From assembly GCF_014652635.1 (NCBI RefSeq), contig NZ_BMZE01000002.1, positions 103,391 to 167,390 of the forward strand: 64,000 nt of DNA, in the 5' to 3' direction. The notes beneath the pieces were generated by a model, which saw only the letters and a list, made by a program, of their open reading frames with translations, did no database searches and had not been told where the DNA came from. Positions 1 to 8,465 of this stretch are shown here, one piece after another. The position numbers and the translations under genes are program-made. This DNA is from Devosia pacifica (GTDB taxonomy: Bacteria; Pseudomonadota; Alphaproteobacteria; Rhizobiales; Devosiaceae). Numbering within the stretch: position 1 is the first letter of the stretch; the number at the start of each line of letters is the position of its first letter.

Positions 1-879
1 CCCGGTCAGCACCACCCGATCGGCATCGGCGAGCGCCAGCAGCCGTGGATCGATGCCCGCTTTGTGCTCGAAAACGTCGAGCGCCGCTCCGCCCAGCCGG
101 CCGGATTCCAGCTCACCAACGAGCGCTGTCTCGTCGATCAGCTCGGGACGCGACACGTTGACGAGAAAGCTGCCATGGCGCATCCGCGCCAACCTTTGCG
201 CGTTGAGCATCCTATGGGTTTCACGGGTCAGGGGCGTATGCAGGGAGACGATATCGACAGCCTCGAGCATGGCATCGAGCGAGTCCCAGTAGCGGGCGTT
301 GAGGGGTTCCTCGATCGGTGGCGGGCGGCGGCTGCGGGAGAAGTAGTGGATCGACAAGCCGAAGGCGCGGGCGCGCTGCGCAACGGCCGTGCCGATCCGT
401 CCCATGCCGACGATTCCGAGCGCCTTGCCGCGCAGCCGCGTGCCCAGCATGGAAGTCGGCGACCAGCCCGGCCAGTGCCGTTCGATCATCAGACGACGAT
501 TGTTCTCGATCAGCCGACGCGGCAGCGCCATGATCAGCGCCAGCGCCATGTCTGCCGTGTCTTCGGTGAGGACGCTCGGGGTGTTGGTGACAGTCAAACC
601 GGCAGCCCAGGCGGCCTCGATATCGATGTTGTCGATGCCATTGCCGAACTGGGCGATCAGGCGCACCGTGCGGGGCAGACGCCCGATCAGATCGGCATCG
701 AGCCGATCGGTGATCGTCGAGACCAGAACGTCCTTGTTTTCGAGACCGTGAAGAAGTTCATCACCGCTGAGCTGGATATCTTCGGCGTTGACATCCGTTT
801 CGAACAGCGTCGCCATGCGGTCCTCCACGGAGGATGGCAGGCGCCTGGTGACGAGGACGCGCGGGCGAACACCGTTCAT
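1..879 (-). CDS. D-isomer-specific 2-hydroxyacid dehydrogenase (glyoxylate/hydroxypyruvate reductase-like), 3' end outside window
   Basis: About 293 codons are visible from the ATG at 879; the C-terminus lies before base 1. The protein probably reduces glyoxylate, hydroxypyruvate or a related 2-oxoacid with NAD(P)H in the cytoplasm. Reading the minus strand gives an N-terminal substrate-domain half (LIAQFGNGIDNIDIEAA), the Rossmann motif GIVGMGRIGTAVA near residue 155, the catalytic-Arg segment NVSRPELIDE and the catalytic-Glu segment ALDVFEHKAG. The catalytic His segment should fall just beyond the window edge. Family members run about 320-335 residues, so some 30-40 are missing. The exact substrate cannot be told from sequence. 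Confidence 0.9.
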   Translation of the reverse strand, partial: MNGVRPRVLVTRRLPSSVEDRMATLFETDVNAEDIQLSGDELLHGLENKDVLVSTITDRLDADLIGRLPRTVRLIAQFGNGIDNIDIEAAWAAGLTVTNTPSVLTEDTADMALALIMALPRRLIENNRRLMIERHWPGWSPTSMLGTRLRGKALGIVGMGRIGTAVAQRARAFGLSIHYFSRSRRPPPIEEPLNARYWDSLDAMLEAVDIVSLHTPLTRETHRMLNAQRLARMRHGSFLVNVSRPELIDETALVGELESGRLGGAALDVFEHKAGIDPRLLALADADRVVLTG

Positions 880-980
880 CGGCTCTGTCCCCGGCCGCAT
901 TCAGGCATTTCAAGCAAACTGGAGGGCATCATGCGGATCGGCTGCTGCCCCCTTCAGCCACCATTAAGGATCATGCATTA

Positions 981-1592
981 GTGATAGGTCAAAACCGACA
1001 AGTCTGCAAAGCCATGATCGCGATTGTGCGCCAAAAGCGCCGCACGTTTCACCTGACGATTGCCTGCCTGCTCACCTGCCTGATGGCGGTGACTATGCTC
1101 GTGTTTACGGTGCCCGTGAGTATCGCCCAGGACAATCCGAGCGGCCTGGCTTTGCCGCGATTCGCTTCGACCCGCTCGTCCCCGGTCAATGTTCGAGTCG
1201 GACCGGGCACGCAATACGACGTGGCCTGGATCTACGTCAAAGCCGGCATACCAGTCGAAATCATCCAGGAATTCGATACCTGGCGGCGCATCCGCGACGT
1301 CGATGGCGAAGACGGCTGGGTCCATCAGAACCTTCTGGTCGGCGACCGACGTGGCTATGTCGCCCCATGGGCTGTGGACACGCAGGTTCCCCTACGCAGC
1401 GGCCCGGACGCCAGTGCGACGACACGTGCAGTGCTGACATCCGGAATGCGGGTGCAGGTTTCCGAGTGTGACGGCACATGGTGCGCGGTCCGCGCAAGCA
1501 ATAGCGGCGCATCAAGCGGCCCGACCACCTATTCAGGCTATGTCGAGCAGGACGAATTGTGGGGCGTCTATCAGTCGGAAGTGATCGAGTAG
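981..1592 (+). CDS. Exported SH3-domain (SH3b) protein
   Basis: A 203-residue product from a GTG at 981; an ATG at 1014 is an equally good start and gives a cleaner signal peptide (basic RQKRR, then a hydrophobic stretch ending near VSIAQ). The mature part holds two SH3b-like modules. The first begins VNVRVGPGTQYDVAW and ends DGWVHQNLLVG; the second begins VPLRSGPDASATTRAV and ends YSGYVEQDELWGVY. Such modules bind peptidoglycan or cell-wall peptides in exported proteins, but no catalytic domain is attached. A role in the periplasm or at the wall is inferred. It is divergent from the 2-hydroxyacid dehydrogenase gene. Confidence 0.8.
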   Translation: MIGQNRQVCKAMIAIVRQKRRTFHLTIACLLTCLMAVTMLVFTVPVSIAQDNPSGLALPRFASTRSSPVNVRVGPGTQYDVAWIYVKAGIPVEIIQEFDTWRRIRDVDGEDGWVHQNLLVGDRRGYVAPWAVDTQVPLRSGPDASATTRAVLTSGMRVQVSECDGTWCAVRASNSGASSGPTTYSGYVEQDELWGVYQSEVIE

Positions 1593-1593
1593 G

Positions 1594-2379
1594 TCAGGCG
1601 CGTTCCGCATCGGCGCGCTGGCGCGCCATACGCACATCGTCTGGCTGCTTCGGGCACGTTGCGCAGTATACGCCGGGCTCGATCAGGTAATCGAGGCAAC
1701 AGCCTTTGCGGGCGATCACGAGCACCTCGTGGCCATTGTCGAGATGGATCGATTCGAGGTCGCCGTGCCCTGTCAGCTCCATGGCGGCGAGCCAATGGGC
1801 GCAGCGGGCGCGAATGTCATCCGGCGTCAGATCCGGCCGCCATCGCTGAAGTGAGGTCATCAGCCCCAGCATCCGGTCGGTCAGCAGCCGCAGGGCGGGA
1901 ATCCGCTTCAACCGCGCGAGGGTGTTGGTTTCGGCGTACATGGTGTCGGCCAGTGCGCGGAGCTGGCGGCCCATAGTGTCGATCGCGCGCCATTCGTCTG
2001 TAACGGGGCTGATCTCTCCGGTGAGCCGATAGCCGCCGATATGTATACCCTGGCGGCGTTGCGCCATCTGCGAAAGATCCGGCAAGGCCGCAGCGGTGTG
2101 GAGCGCGATCACCGACAGGAATGCCGGCTGCCAGATCAGGTTCGTCCACACCCGGACCACCCATAGCGGCCAGCCTGCATCGGGATAGGTGCGGCCAAGA
2201 TCGGTGTAGAGCTGGCGAAGCAGCGTGGAGTTGTCTGCACCCGGTCGATACCAGTCCTGCGGCCCCGTTCCGGCCACGCCATCGAAATATCCGGTCAACG
2301 CTCGCGCGTGCTGCGTCAGCGCGGCAGGCGTGTCGATAGCTGATGAATAATCCGACGGTCGAATGATCGCGTGCTGCAT
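1594..2379 (-). CDS. FhuF-like siderophore-iron reductase
   Basis: A 261-residue protein from the ATG at 2379. An in-frame GTG at 2445 would place the start inside the divergent promoter, so the ATG is preferred, although no clear ribosome-binding site precedes it. The C-terminus carries GCCLDYLIEPGVYCATC, a Cys-Cys-x10-Cys-x2-Cys pattern that in E. coli FhuF binds a [2Fe-2S] cluster. The family reduces ferric siderophores in the cytoplasm to release iron. No siderophore transporter gene is adjacent. It is divergent from a GntR-type regulator. A TGA-N9-TCA motif just upstream suggests iron control by RirA. The fold call rests on the cysteine pattern and length. Confidence 0.75.
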   Translation of the reverse strand: MQHAIIRPSDYSSAIDTPAALTQHARALTGYFDGVAGTGPQDWYRPGADNSTLLRQLYTDLGRTYPDAGWPLWVVRVWTNLIWQPAFLSVIALHTAAALPDLSQMAQRRQGIHIGGYRLTGEISPVTDEWRAIDTMGRQLRALADTMYAETNTLARLKRIPALRLLTDRMLGLMTSLQRWRPDLTPDDIRARCAHWLAAMELTGHGDLESIHLDNGHEVLVIARKGCCLDYLIEPGVYCATCPKQPDDVRMARQRADAERA

Positions 2380-2386
2380 GCAATGC

Positions 2387-2401
2387 TGATAATTCAGGTC
2401 A
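2387..2401 (-). promoter_or_regulatory. Possible RirA iron-responsive box (TGA-N9-TCA)
   Basis: TGATAATTCAGGTCA lies 8-22 bases before the chosen fhuF-like ATG. It fits the TGA-N9-TCA form of the rhizobial iron-responsive operator. Only six bases are fixed, so chance occurrence is quite possible; support comes from the position before an iron-reductase gene. Confidence 0.3.
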
Positions 2402-2434
2402 GGATAAAACGCAAATCGCGCTGGTGTATCGCGG

Positions 2435-2462
2435 TTGACACGCACTTATGGTGTGCTACATA
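2435..2462 (+). promoter_or_regulatory. Sigma-70-like promoter of the GntR-ABC operon
   Basis: A consensus -35 TTGACA (2435-2440) is followed after 16 bases by TACATA (2457-2462), a fair -10. The -10 lies inside the palindrome at 2451-2472, so a bound repressor would block it. Confidence 0.55.
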
Positions 2463-2472
2463 TGTGGCACAC
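2451..2472. promoter_or_regulatory. 22-bp near-palindromic operator for the GntR (YtrA-type) regulator
   Basis: The left half GTGTGCTACAT and the right half ATGTGGCACAC pair at 10 of 11 positions. The site covers the -10 element and ends 16 bases before the regulator's ATG. YtrA-subfamily regulators usually repress their own operon, so autoregulation is inferred. Confidence 0.65.
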
Positions 2473-2488
2473 TATAAAGGCAGGACAC

Positions 2489-2872
2489 ATGGACGATTTC
2501 CATGCCGGTCAACCGATCTTCATCCAAATCCGGCAAAGGCTCATCACGATGATACTCAGCAATGCGGTGGTGGAAGGCGATGCGTTACCCTCAGTGCGTC
2601 AGATTGCAGCAGACCTCTCGGTCAACCCGCTTACAGTGACGCGCGCCTACGATACGCTCGTGGACACTGGCGCAGTAGAAAAGCGTCGCGGGCTCGGCAT
2701 GTTCGTCGCAGAGGGCGCGCGCGACATTCTTCTGGCGCAGGAGCGGCGAACGTTTCTTCAAGAGGAGTGGCCGCGAATTGCGGCTCGGATCGCAGCGCTG
2801 GAGCTCGACGCCGATACGCTGCTTGGCGCCATCACCGATGAAAAAGAGAAGGACCCCAGCGATGACCAGTGA
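2489..2872 (+). CDS. GntR-family transcriptional regulator, YtrA subfamily
   Basis: A 127-residue protein from the ATG at 2489, preceded by AAGGCAGGA as ribosome-binding site; a longer reading from 2435 would start within the promoter. The winged-helix domain fills residues 5-80 (QPIFIQIRQRLITMIL near the start, SVRQIAADLSVNPLTVTRAY as the recognition-helix region). The short C-terminal part is helical, as in YtrA-type members that lack a metabolite-binding domain. It overlaps the downstream ABC ATPase gene by 11 bases, the usual arrangement for this subfamily, and probably represses the transporter genes. The inducing signal is unknown; cell-envelope stress is common for relatives. Confidence 0.88.
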   Translation: MDDFHAGQPIFIQIRQRLITMILSNAVVEGDALPSVRQIAADLSVNPLTVTRAYDTLVDTGAVEKRRGLGMFVAEGARDILLAQERRTFLQEEWPRIAARIAALELDADTLLGAITDEKEKDPSDDQ

Positions 2873-3749
2873 AGCAGAGCCGATCATCACGGCGCGGGGG
2901 CTGCGCAAGAAGCTGGGTGGCCGGGAGATCCTTCACGGGCTCGATTTCGATATTCCCGCGGGACGAATCTACGGGCTCGTCGGACATAACGGTGCCGGCA
3001 AGACCACGACGCTCAATGCCATACTCGGACTGACCAGTTGCGAGGGCAGCATTCGGGTCCTCGGCGAAGATCCATTCGCGCGCCGGGCACAGTTGATGCG
3101 CAATGTCGCCTTTATTTCCGATGTCGCCAGCCTGCCCCGGTTCCTGCGCGTGCGCGAACTGCTGACATTGGTGGCGAACATTCACCCGAGTTTCGATCAG
3201 GCCAAGGCGCGGCAACTGCTCGAAGGCACCGACATTCGCATGCAGGCGCGCGTCAAGGAGTTGTCGAAGGGCATGGTGGCCCAGCTTCACCTGGCTGTTG
3301 TGATGGCGATCGATGCGAAGCTGCTGGTGCTGGACGAACCGACACTCGGGCTCGATATAACCTACCGAAAGCGGTTCTACCGCCGCCTTCTCGAAGACTA
3401 CATGACGGAAGAGCGCACGCTGTTAATCACCACGCACCAGGTCGACGAGATCGAGTTCATGCTCTCCGACATCATGTTCATGCGGGACGGGGATCTGATC
3501 CTGCACATGCAGATGGAAGCAGTGAACGAGAAATTCTCGCAATTGCTGATCTCCGACGCGACGCAGAAAGAGCCTGCGCGGGCGCTTGGACCGGTGTTCG
3601 AAGAAACGCGGTTCGGACAGACGGTGATGGTGTTCGATGGCGTCGACCGACAGGCTCTGTCCGCCTTCGGGCAGGTTTCGACGCCCACGGTATCGGACCT
3701 TTTCGTTGCGCTGATGGAACGCCCGACATCGCCGCGAGGTGAAGCATGA
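2862..3749 (+). CDS. ABC transporter ATP-binding protein (ABC-2 / YtrB-like)
   Basis: A 295-residue ATPase starting at the ATG 2862, which has GAGAAGGA upstream and overlaps the end of the regulator gene. It shows Walker A GHNGAGKT (about residue 39), the signature-like ELSKGM, Walker B LLVLDEPTLGLD and the H-loop TTHQVDE. The C-terminal 80 residues resemble the extension of drug or antimicrobial-peptide exporters. It would energise the membrane protein encoded next, with which it overlaps by 4 bases. The substrate cannot be assigned. Confidence 0.9.
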   Translation: MTSEAEPIITARGLRKKLGGREILHGLDFDIPAGRIYGLVGHNGAGKTTTLNAILGLTSCEGSIRVLGEDPFARRAQLMRNVAFISDVASLPRFLRVRELLTLVANIHPSFDQAKARQLLEGTDIRMQARVKELSKGMVAQLHLAVVMAIDAKLLVLDEPTLGLDITYRKRFYRRLLEDYMTEERTLLITTHQVDEIEFMLSDIMFMRDGDLILHMQMEAVNEKFSQLLISDATQKEPARALGPVFEETRFGQTVMVFDGVDRQALSAFGQVSTPTVSDLFVALMERPTSPRGEA

Positions 3750-4639
3750 AGTCGATGTTGGCATTGATCAAACGTGAATACATCGAGCACAGGGGCGCTT
3801 TCGTTATTGCGCCATTGATCCTCACGGCTCTGGTGTTCGGCGCCATCCTGCTCGGCTTCACAGTCGGGCGAGTCGACGTGCGCTTTTCGGGGAGCGTGTT
3901 TCAGCTGAGCCCGACACTCATCTATGAACGCGCCTTTCTGGTTCTCGGGTTTGCCTGGTCGCTCTATCTCGCCGGCGCCCTGTTCTTTTATGGCGCCGGG
4001 AGCTTTTCTGCCGACAGCCGAAACAATGCGATGCTGTTCTGGAAATCGATGCCGGTCAGCGACCTCAGGATCATGGTAGCCAAGTTCATCGCGGGGCTGA
4101 CGGTGCTGCCGGCCAGCATACTCGGCTTTGCGCTGCTCAGCGGGCTTCTGGTCCTGACAGTGATGAGCGTGACCATGGCAATGACCGGGGCGGCCATCGG
4201 ATCGGTCTTGCCGATGTTGCTTTCAGGCTTCGGCAAGGTGGCTGCCGCCCTCGCTTTGGCGATGGTAACGCAACTGCTCTGGTACCTGCCGGTCCTCGCC
4301 CTGGTCAGCGCCATGGCAACCCTTGTCGGGCGCTGGGCCGTTCCGGTCACTGCACTTGTCCCATTGATGGTCTCGATACTCGAGTGGGTGGCGTTTGGCG
4401 GGCTGAGCCCGTTCCACACCGCGAGCTGGGCCTATTTGTCCTCACGGCTCGAGACTCTGCTGCCCGAAAGCTATCTCGAGCAGTGGTTCATCGATGAAAG
4501 CGCAAGCTTCAGCCTTGGCCGCTTCACTTCGGAACTGCTGATGCAGATCGACTGGGCGCAGATGCTTGTCGGCTGGCTGCTTGCCGCGGTGCTTGTCTAT
4601 GCAGCGAGTGAATATCGCCGACGTTACGTGCTGACCTGA
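3746..4639 (+). CDS. ABC-2 type transporter permease
   Basis: A 297-residue membrane protein starting at ATG 3746 (ATGA overlap with the ATPase stop). About six hydrophobic segments are visible, including APLILTALVFGAILLGF and ALALAMVTQLLWYLPVLALV, with an extracytoplasmic stretch between the first two. It is the membrane partner of the preceding ATPase in a GntR-controlled exporter. The cargo is unknown. It ends just before a strong hairpin shared with the convergent pncB gene. Confidence 0.85.
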   Translation: MKSMLALIKREYIEHRGAFVIAPLILTALVFGAILLGFTVGRVDVRFSGSVFQLSPTLIYERAFLVLGFAWSLYLAGALFFYGAGSFSADSRNNAMLFWKSMPVSDLRIMVAKFIAGLTVLPASILGFALLSGLLVLTVMSVTMAMTGAAIGSVLPMLLSGFGKVAAALALAMVTQLLWYLPVLALVSAMATLVGRWAVPVTALVPLMVSILEWVAFGGLSPFHTASWAYLSSRLETLLPESYLEQWFIDESASFSLGRFTSELLMQIDWAQMLVGWLLAAVLVYAASEYRRRYVLT

Positions 4640-4652
4640 GGCACTGCGAACC

Positions 4653-4681
4653 AAAAGGCGGTCACACCTTGACCGCCTTTT
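4653..4681. terminator. Bidirectional rho-independent terminator
   Basis: AAAAGGCGGTCA (4653-4664) and TGACCGCCTTTT (4670-4681) form a perfect 12-bp stem with a 5-base loop, with T runs on both strands. It lies between the convergent ABC permease and pncB genes and includes the last codons of pncB. Confidence 0.9.
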
Positions 4682-5969
4682 CGACCCGCCCGGCTTCGCC
4701 GAAAATCCTCAAATAGCGGGCGATCTCATCAGGGTCGCCCGTCGCCTTGCGAGGGTTGTCGGAGAGCTTTACCGCAGGGCGGCCATTGGCTGAGCTGACC
4801 TTGCATACCACCGAGATCGGATCGAGCTGCGGATTGGCATCCGGTGCGCATCCTTCGAAATCATTGGTCAGGTTGGTGCCCCAGCCAAATGCCATGCGGA
4901 CCCGGCCGGAGAAATGGTTGTAGGCCTGCTCGATCATCTCGACATCGAGCGCATCGGAAAAGATCAGGATCTTGTCGCGCGGATCGCGGCCGCGCTCCTT
5001 CCAGAACTCGATGATGCGCTCGCCGCCCTCGATCGGCGGGGCGCTATCCGGTCGGAAGCCGGTCCAGTCCGCCACCCAGTCGGGTGCGTGGCGCAGAAAT
5101 GACTCGGTGCCGAAAGAATCCGGCAGGACGATCAGCAAATTGCCGCCATAATAGCTGCGCCAGTCCTGCAGCACCCGGTACGGCGCCTCGCGCAGTTCCT
5201 CGTCCGAGCGCGCAAGCGCTGCGATCACCATCGGCAGTTCATGGGCATTGGTGCCGAGCGCCTCGAGATCGGTATCCATCGCCAGCTTGACGTTCGATGT
5301 GCCGGTGAAGTTGTCGCCGATGCCTTCCTTCAGTGCCTCGACGCACCAGCGCTGCCACAGAAACGAATGGCGACGTCGCGTGCCGAAATCGGAGATCCGC
5401 AGATCCGGAAGCTTTTGCAGCCGCTCGACCTTTTCCCACATATGCGCCTTGGCGCGGGCGTAGAGTACATCGAGGGTAAAGGGCCCATAGGCGCGCATCG
5501 CAGCACGCGAGCGCAACTCGTTGATGATGGCGAGCGCCGGAATCTCCCACATCGTGGTCTCGTACCACTTGCCGGCAAACTCCAGTTCGAATTGCCCGTC
5601 ACGCTTCTCGAGCCGGTATTCGGGCAGTCGGAAGTCCTCGAGCCAACGCAGGAAGCCGGGCGAAAAGATCTGCTTCGAGCCGTAAAAGCTGTTGCCCGCG
5701 AGCCATATCTGTTCCTGCTTGGTGAAGCGCAATGTACGGGCATAATCAAGCTGGGCGCGCAGTTCGTCGATGTCGATCTCATCGGCCAGACGCACGGATT
5801 TGGTACGATTGATCACTGAGAATGTGACGTCGATATCCGGGTACAGCCCCCAGATCATCTGCAGCATCAAAAGCTTGTAGAAATCCGTGTCGAGCAGCGA
5901 CCGCACGATCGGATCGAGCTTGAATGTGTGGTTGTAGACCCGGCGCGCCAGATCGGTATAGATCGCCAT
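4662..5969 (-). CDS. pncB: Nicotinate phosphoribosyltransferase
   Basis: A 435-residue enzyme that joins nicotinate to PRPP, with ATP use, to make nicotinate mononucleotide in the NAD salvage (Preiss-Handler) route. The start at 5969 is chosen because GGAGGG lies 7 bases upstream; a GTG five codons earlier would include that site. Family motifs visible are [16 protein letters not shown] near residue 30, [41 protein letters not shown] and [10 protein letters not shown]. Length matches proteobacterial PncB. It stands alone, with its 3' end in the shared terminator. Confidence 0.95.
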   Translation of the reverse strand: MAIYTDLARRVYNHTFKLDPIVRSLLDTDFYKLLMLQMIWGLYPDIDVTFSVINRTKSVRLADEIDIDELRAQLDYARTLRFTKQEQIWLAGNSFYGSKQIFSPGFLRWLEDFRLPEYRLEKRDGQFELEFAGKWYETTMWEIPALAIINELRSRAAMRAYGPFTLDVLYARAKAHMWEKVERLQKLPDLRISDFGTRRRHSFLWQRWCVEALKEGIGDNFTGTSNVKLAMDTDLEALGTNAHELPMVIAALARSDEELREAPYRVLQDWRSYYGGNLLIVLPDSFGTESFLRHAPDWVADWTGFRPDSAPPIEGGERIIEFWKERGRDPRDKILIFSDALDVEMIEQAYNHFSGRVRMAFGWGTNLTNDFEGCAPDANPQLDPISVVCKVSSANGRPAVKLSDNPRKATGDPDEIARYLRIFGEAGRVEKAVKV

Positions 5970-6037
5970 CAGCAGGCCCTCCACTCGCCACGCTTGTTAG
6001 CGCAGGCGCGCTGGCTTGGCCATAGACGGCAGGCACG

Positions 6038-6829
6038 CTAGCCGGAAGCACCCTGTTGCCGGCCCGCATAGTCCAGCGTTGCCATCACCGCCTCGCGCGG
6101 GATCCCCTCGGCGAGGCTGCCGAGATAGTATTCACGGCCTTCCGGATCCGGCTCACGGCCGAGAAACCGCCGGTAGGCGAGCGTAATGAAGTCCGCGTCG
6201 GTTTCTGCCCGCAGCATCGGGTCCGGTTGTGTATCCCTGTCCTTACGGCCAACCACATCGAGCAGCCACTCGTCATGATGGCCCAGGTACTCGACAGTGA
6301 ACCCGGCGTCCTCGAGGGCGGCGGATATCGACAGTTCGGTAAAGCCGTTTAGATGGAAATCGCCTTGGTAGCCCTGCGTGCCGAACATGCATTGAAGCAG
6401 CACCGCGTGCTGCTCGACTGATTGGCGCTGCTGCATCAAGCGGCCCAGCGCGATCACGTCCGGCACGCGCAGGTCCAGCAATCCGCCTGGCTTGAGCACC
6501 CTGTTCCACTCGCGCAGAGCCGTCGCACAACGATCGCGGTGAACATGCTCAAGCACATCCTGCGCCAAAGCATAGCTGGCGGTTTTATCGGCGATGTCTC
6601 GCAGATCCGTCACGTCCGAGACGATCTCCGGCCCGTGCCTCTCGTGCATGTCGACGTTCACCCAGCCCGACCGCACATCAAAGCCGCAGCCGAGATTGAG
6701 CTTAACGCCATCGACAGCATCCGGCGTCGGGCGCTGCGCTACAGCCGGTGCTGCCGTATGGTCCGCCTCAGTCGATCGAGCCGGCAAGACGGTTCTGGCG
6801 AGGCGAGACAAACGGGAGCGCAGTGTCAT
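6038..6829 (-). CDS. Class I SAM-dependent methyltransferase fused to a DUF4214-like segment
   Basis: A 263-residue protein from ATG 6829 (GAGGA upstream). Residues 42-190 form a methyltransferase domain: motif I VKLNLGCGFDVRSGW, then DVLEHVHRD and the post-motif LKPGGLLDLRVPD. The last 50 residues (DADFITLAYRRFLGREPDPE and on) match the DUF4214 pattern, seen in surface-layer and glycan-associated proteins. The fusion suggests action on a glycan or surface polymer precursor, but this is inference. The divergent neighbour at 6980 also has DUF4214-like repeats. The substrate is unknown. Confidence 0.75.
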   Translation of the reverse strand: MTLRSRLSRLARTVLPARSTEADHTAAPAVAQRPTPDAVDGVKLNLGCGFDVRSGWVNVDMHERHGPEIVSDVTDLRDIADKTASYALAQDVLEHVHRDRCATALREWNRVLKPGGLLDLRVPDVIALGRLMQQRQSVEQHAVLLQCMFGTQGYQGDFHLNGFTELSISAALEDAGFTVEYLGHHDEWLLDVVGRKDRDTQPDPMLRAETDADFITLAYRRFLGREPDPEGREYYLGSLAEGIPREAVMATLDYAGRQQGASG

Positions 6830-6979
6830 GAATCCTCAGCTTTGCCAGAAACAACGCCCCGCTAGCACAAGGACCGCAGGAATGGTGCCAAGGACTAACA
6901 CGTAGAGGTGCCAAGAAAAAAGTGTACCGGTTGCGGCGGTGGGCATCTTGGATGCTATCCTGCGCCATGGAGGTGAGCC

Positions 6980-7537
6980 ATGACGAGCTATTTTTACGGC
7001 ACCGAAATTCTCTATCTGGCCCTGTTCGGCAGGCCTACCGACCCAGAAGGTCACTCGTGGATCAATGGAGTTACCGATTTTTGGGAGAATACGGACGCTG
7101 CTATCGCAATTACATATTCTGATGAGTACCAGTCGCTGTTTTACTCAACGGATGATGTCGACAACCTGCACCGGGACATGATCACGAAGATCTATCAGAA
7201 CGCATTCGACCGCGCTCCGGACGCAGAGGGCCTGAACTTTTATGCTGGCCAGTATGAAGAGGGCGAGGACATGGCGACCATAGCACTCAACATCGTGTCC
7301 GGTGCGCGCGGGGACGACTTGGACACCCTGACACATAAAGTATTAGCGTCGAAAGCTTTTACGAACGCGTTGGATACTGCAGTGGAGATCGCAGCGTATG
7401 CGGGCGATACGGCAGCAGAAGTCGGATACGCGTATCTCGATCCGGTCAACGCAAACAACATGCCAGCAGACGGGTATCGCCAGAAGGCTGAAGCGGCAGT
7501 CGAGTTACTGGTCATCAGCGACGCGAGCTACATCTAG
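6980..7537 (+). CDS. DUF4214-like repeat protein, possibly acquired
   Basis: A 185-residue acidic protein from the ATG at 6980, with GGAGGTGAGC just before it. Two DUF4214-like modules are visible: LYLALFGRPTDPEGHSWING near residue 10 and IYQNAFDRAPDAEGLNFYAG near residue 70. The C-terminal half is alanine-rich and helical. There is no signal peptide. The 180 bases 7021-7200 hold about 49% G+C, below the 60% or more of neighbouring genes, so recent transfer is likely. Related segments occur at the N-termini of surface and calcium-binding proteins in alphaproteobacteria. Function is not known. Confidence 0.65.
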   Translation: MTSYFYGTEILYLALFGRPTDPEGHSWINGVTDFWENTDAAIAITYSDEYQSLFYSTDDVDNLHRDMITKIYQNAFDRAPDAEGLNFYAGQYEEGEDMATIALNIVSGARGDDLDTLTHKVLASKAFTNALDTAVEIAAYAGDTAAEVGYAYLDPVNANNMPADGYRQKAEAAVELLVISDASYI

Positions 7538-7568
7538 AATAATTGATAGATTTCTCTTGAGAAAAGGA

Positions 7569-7644
7569 TGGTGGAGCCAAGCGGGATCGAACCGCTGACC
7601 TCCTGCATGCCATGCAGGCGCTCTCCCAGCTGAGCTATGGCCCC
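7569..7644 (-). tRNA. tRNA-Ala (anticodon GGC)
   Basis: On the minus strand a 76-base cloverleaf runs from GGGGCCA to the encoded CCA end. The D arm is GCTCAGCTGGGAGAGC, the anticodon stem CCTGC/GCAGG with loop ATGGCAT (anticodon GGC), and the T arm contains GGTTCGATCCC. Confidence 0.95.
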
Positions 7645-7796
7645 ATGTCCTTGGGATGCTTGAAGGGTCAAGGACCCTTGCGAAGCGAGGCGCAACCTAT
7701 TGGAGGTGGCGGCGCGTCGTCAAGCAGATATTTGGCGGCTGCACCCGTGCGCCGCGCCTGTGGAAAAGCGCAGCAAATGTGCGGCCGCCAAAGGGC

Positions 7797-8213
7797 TTAG
7801 CGTTCCTCGTCGTCTTCATCTTCAACGTCGATGTCGAAATCTTCGTCGTCATCATCGTCGTCTTCGAGGAACACATCGCTGTCGTCGGAATCGTCGGCGA
7901 TTTCCTCAACTTCCTCGTCGTCGTTGCTGTCCGCCTGTTCCTTGTCCTCGGCGTCATCGAGCGAAATGACCTCGGGACCGCCGGTCTCGGTCTGTTCGGT
8001 CTCCTCGACTTCTTCTTCCTCGGCCTCCGGCTCTGCGCGCCGCGCACGCTCGGGCGCCGGCTTGCCGGCAGTTCCGCTCGTTGCCTGCTCGAAGAAGGAA
8101 ACCGGATAGGACTTTCCGGTATAGGGCGACACGATCGGATCCTGATTGAGATCGTAGAACTTCTTGCCGGTATCCGGATCGGTGCGCTTGGTGCCGCGTT
8201 CTTGTTTGGCCAC
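7797..8213 (-). CDS. FYDLN-acid domain protein (TIGR02300 family)
   Basis: A 138-residue protein starting with GTG at 8213. The N-terminal 45 residues carry the family hallmark GTKRTDPDTGKKFYDLNQDP followed by IVSPYTGKSYP, where typical zinc-ribbon cysteines are absent. The remainder is a very acidic low-complexity tail rich in Asp and Glu that ends DDDDDDEDFDIDVEDEDDEE. The family is found in alphaproteobacteria, usually beside the aroA-cmk-rpsA genes, and its function is unknown. Here a 252-base gap with no gene separates it from cmk. Confidence 0.9.
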   Translation of the reverse strand: MAKQERGTKRTDPDTGKKFYDLNQDPIVSPYTGKSYPVSFFEQATSGTAGKPAPERARRAEPEAEEEEVEETEQTETGGPEVISLDDAEDKEQADSNDDEEVEEIADDSDDSDVFLEDDDDDDEDFDIDVEDEDDEER

Positions 8214-8465
8214 TTCCGTATCCTCGTGATTGTCGTCTTCCGCCGGCCGCCACCACGCGAAAGCGTCTCAAATTGGCTGCAGGGCAATGCGTGAGCCCGT
8301 ATTCATGATAATGCAGAGCCTTCGGGGCCGTTCGGTTAGGGCCAATCATTTCGGCTGTCAAACGCTAATTGAGTGTTCACGTCATACCGGCATTTCGCCT
8401 GCGGTGTGGCCCGGCCCGCAGGGCTGTGCTAAGCGGCGAGGACGCTGCATGTTGAGGAGGGCGAG

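Noticed and set aside
64..981. Long open plus-strand frame of about 305 codons
   Set aside because: It is antisense to the 2-hydroxyacid dehydrogenase gene, which has clear Rossmann and catalytic motifs; the plus frame shows none.
7663..7679. Hairpin AAGGGTC-AAG-GACCCTT between the tRNA and the FYDLN-acid gene
   Set aside because: Short stem without a T run on either side; not enough to call a terminator.
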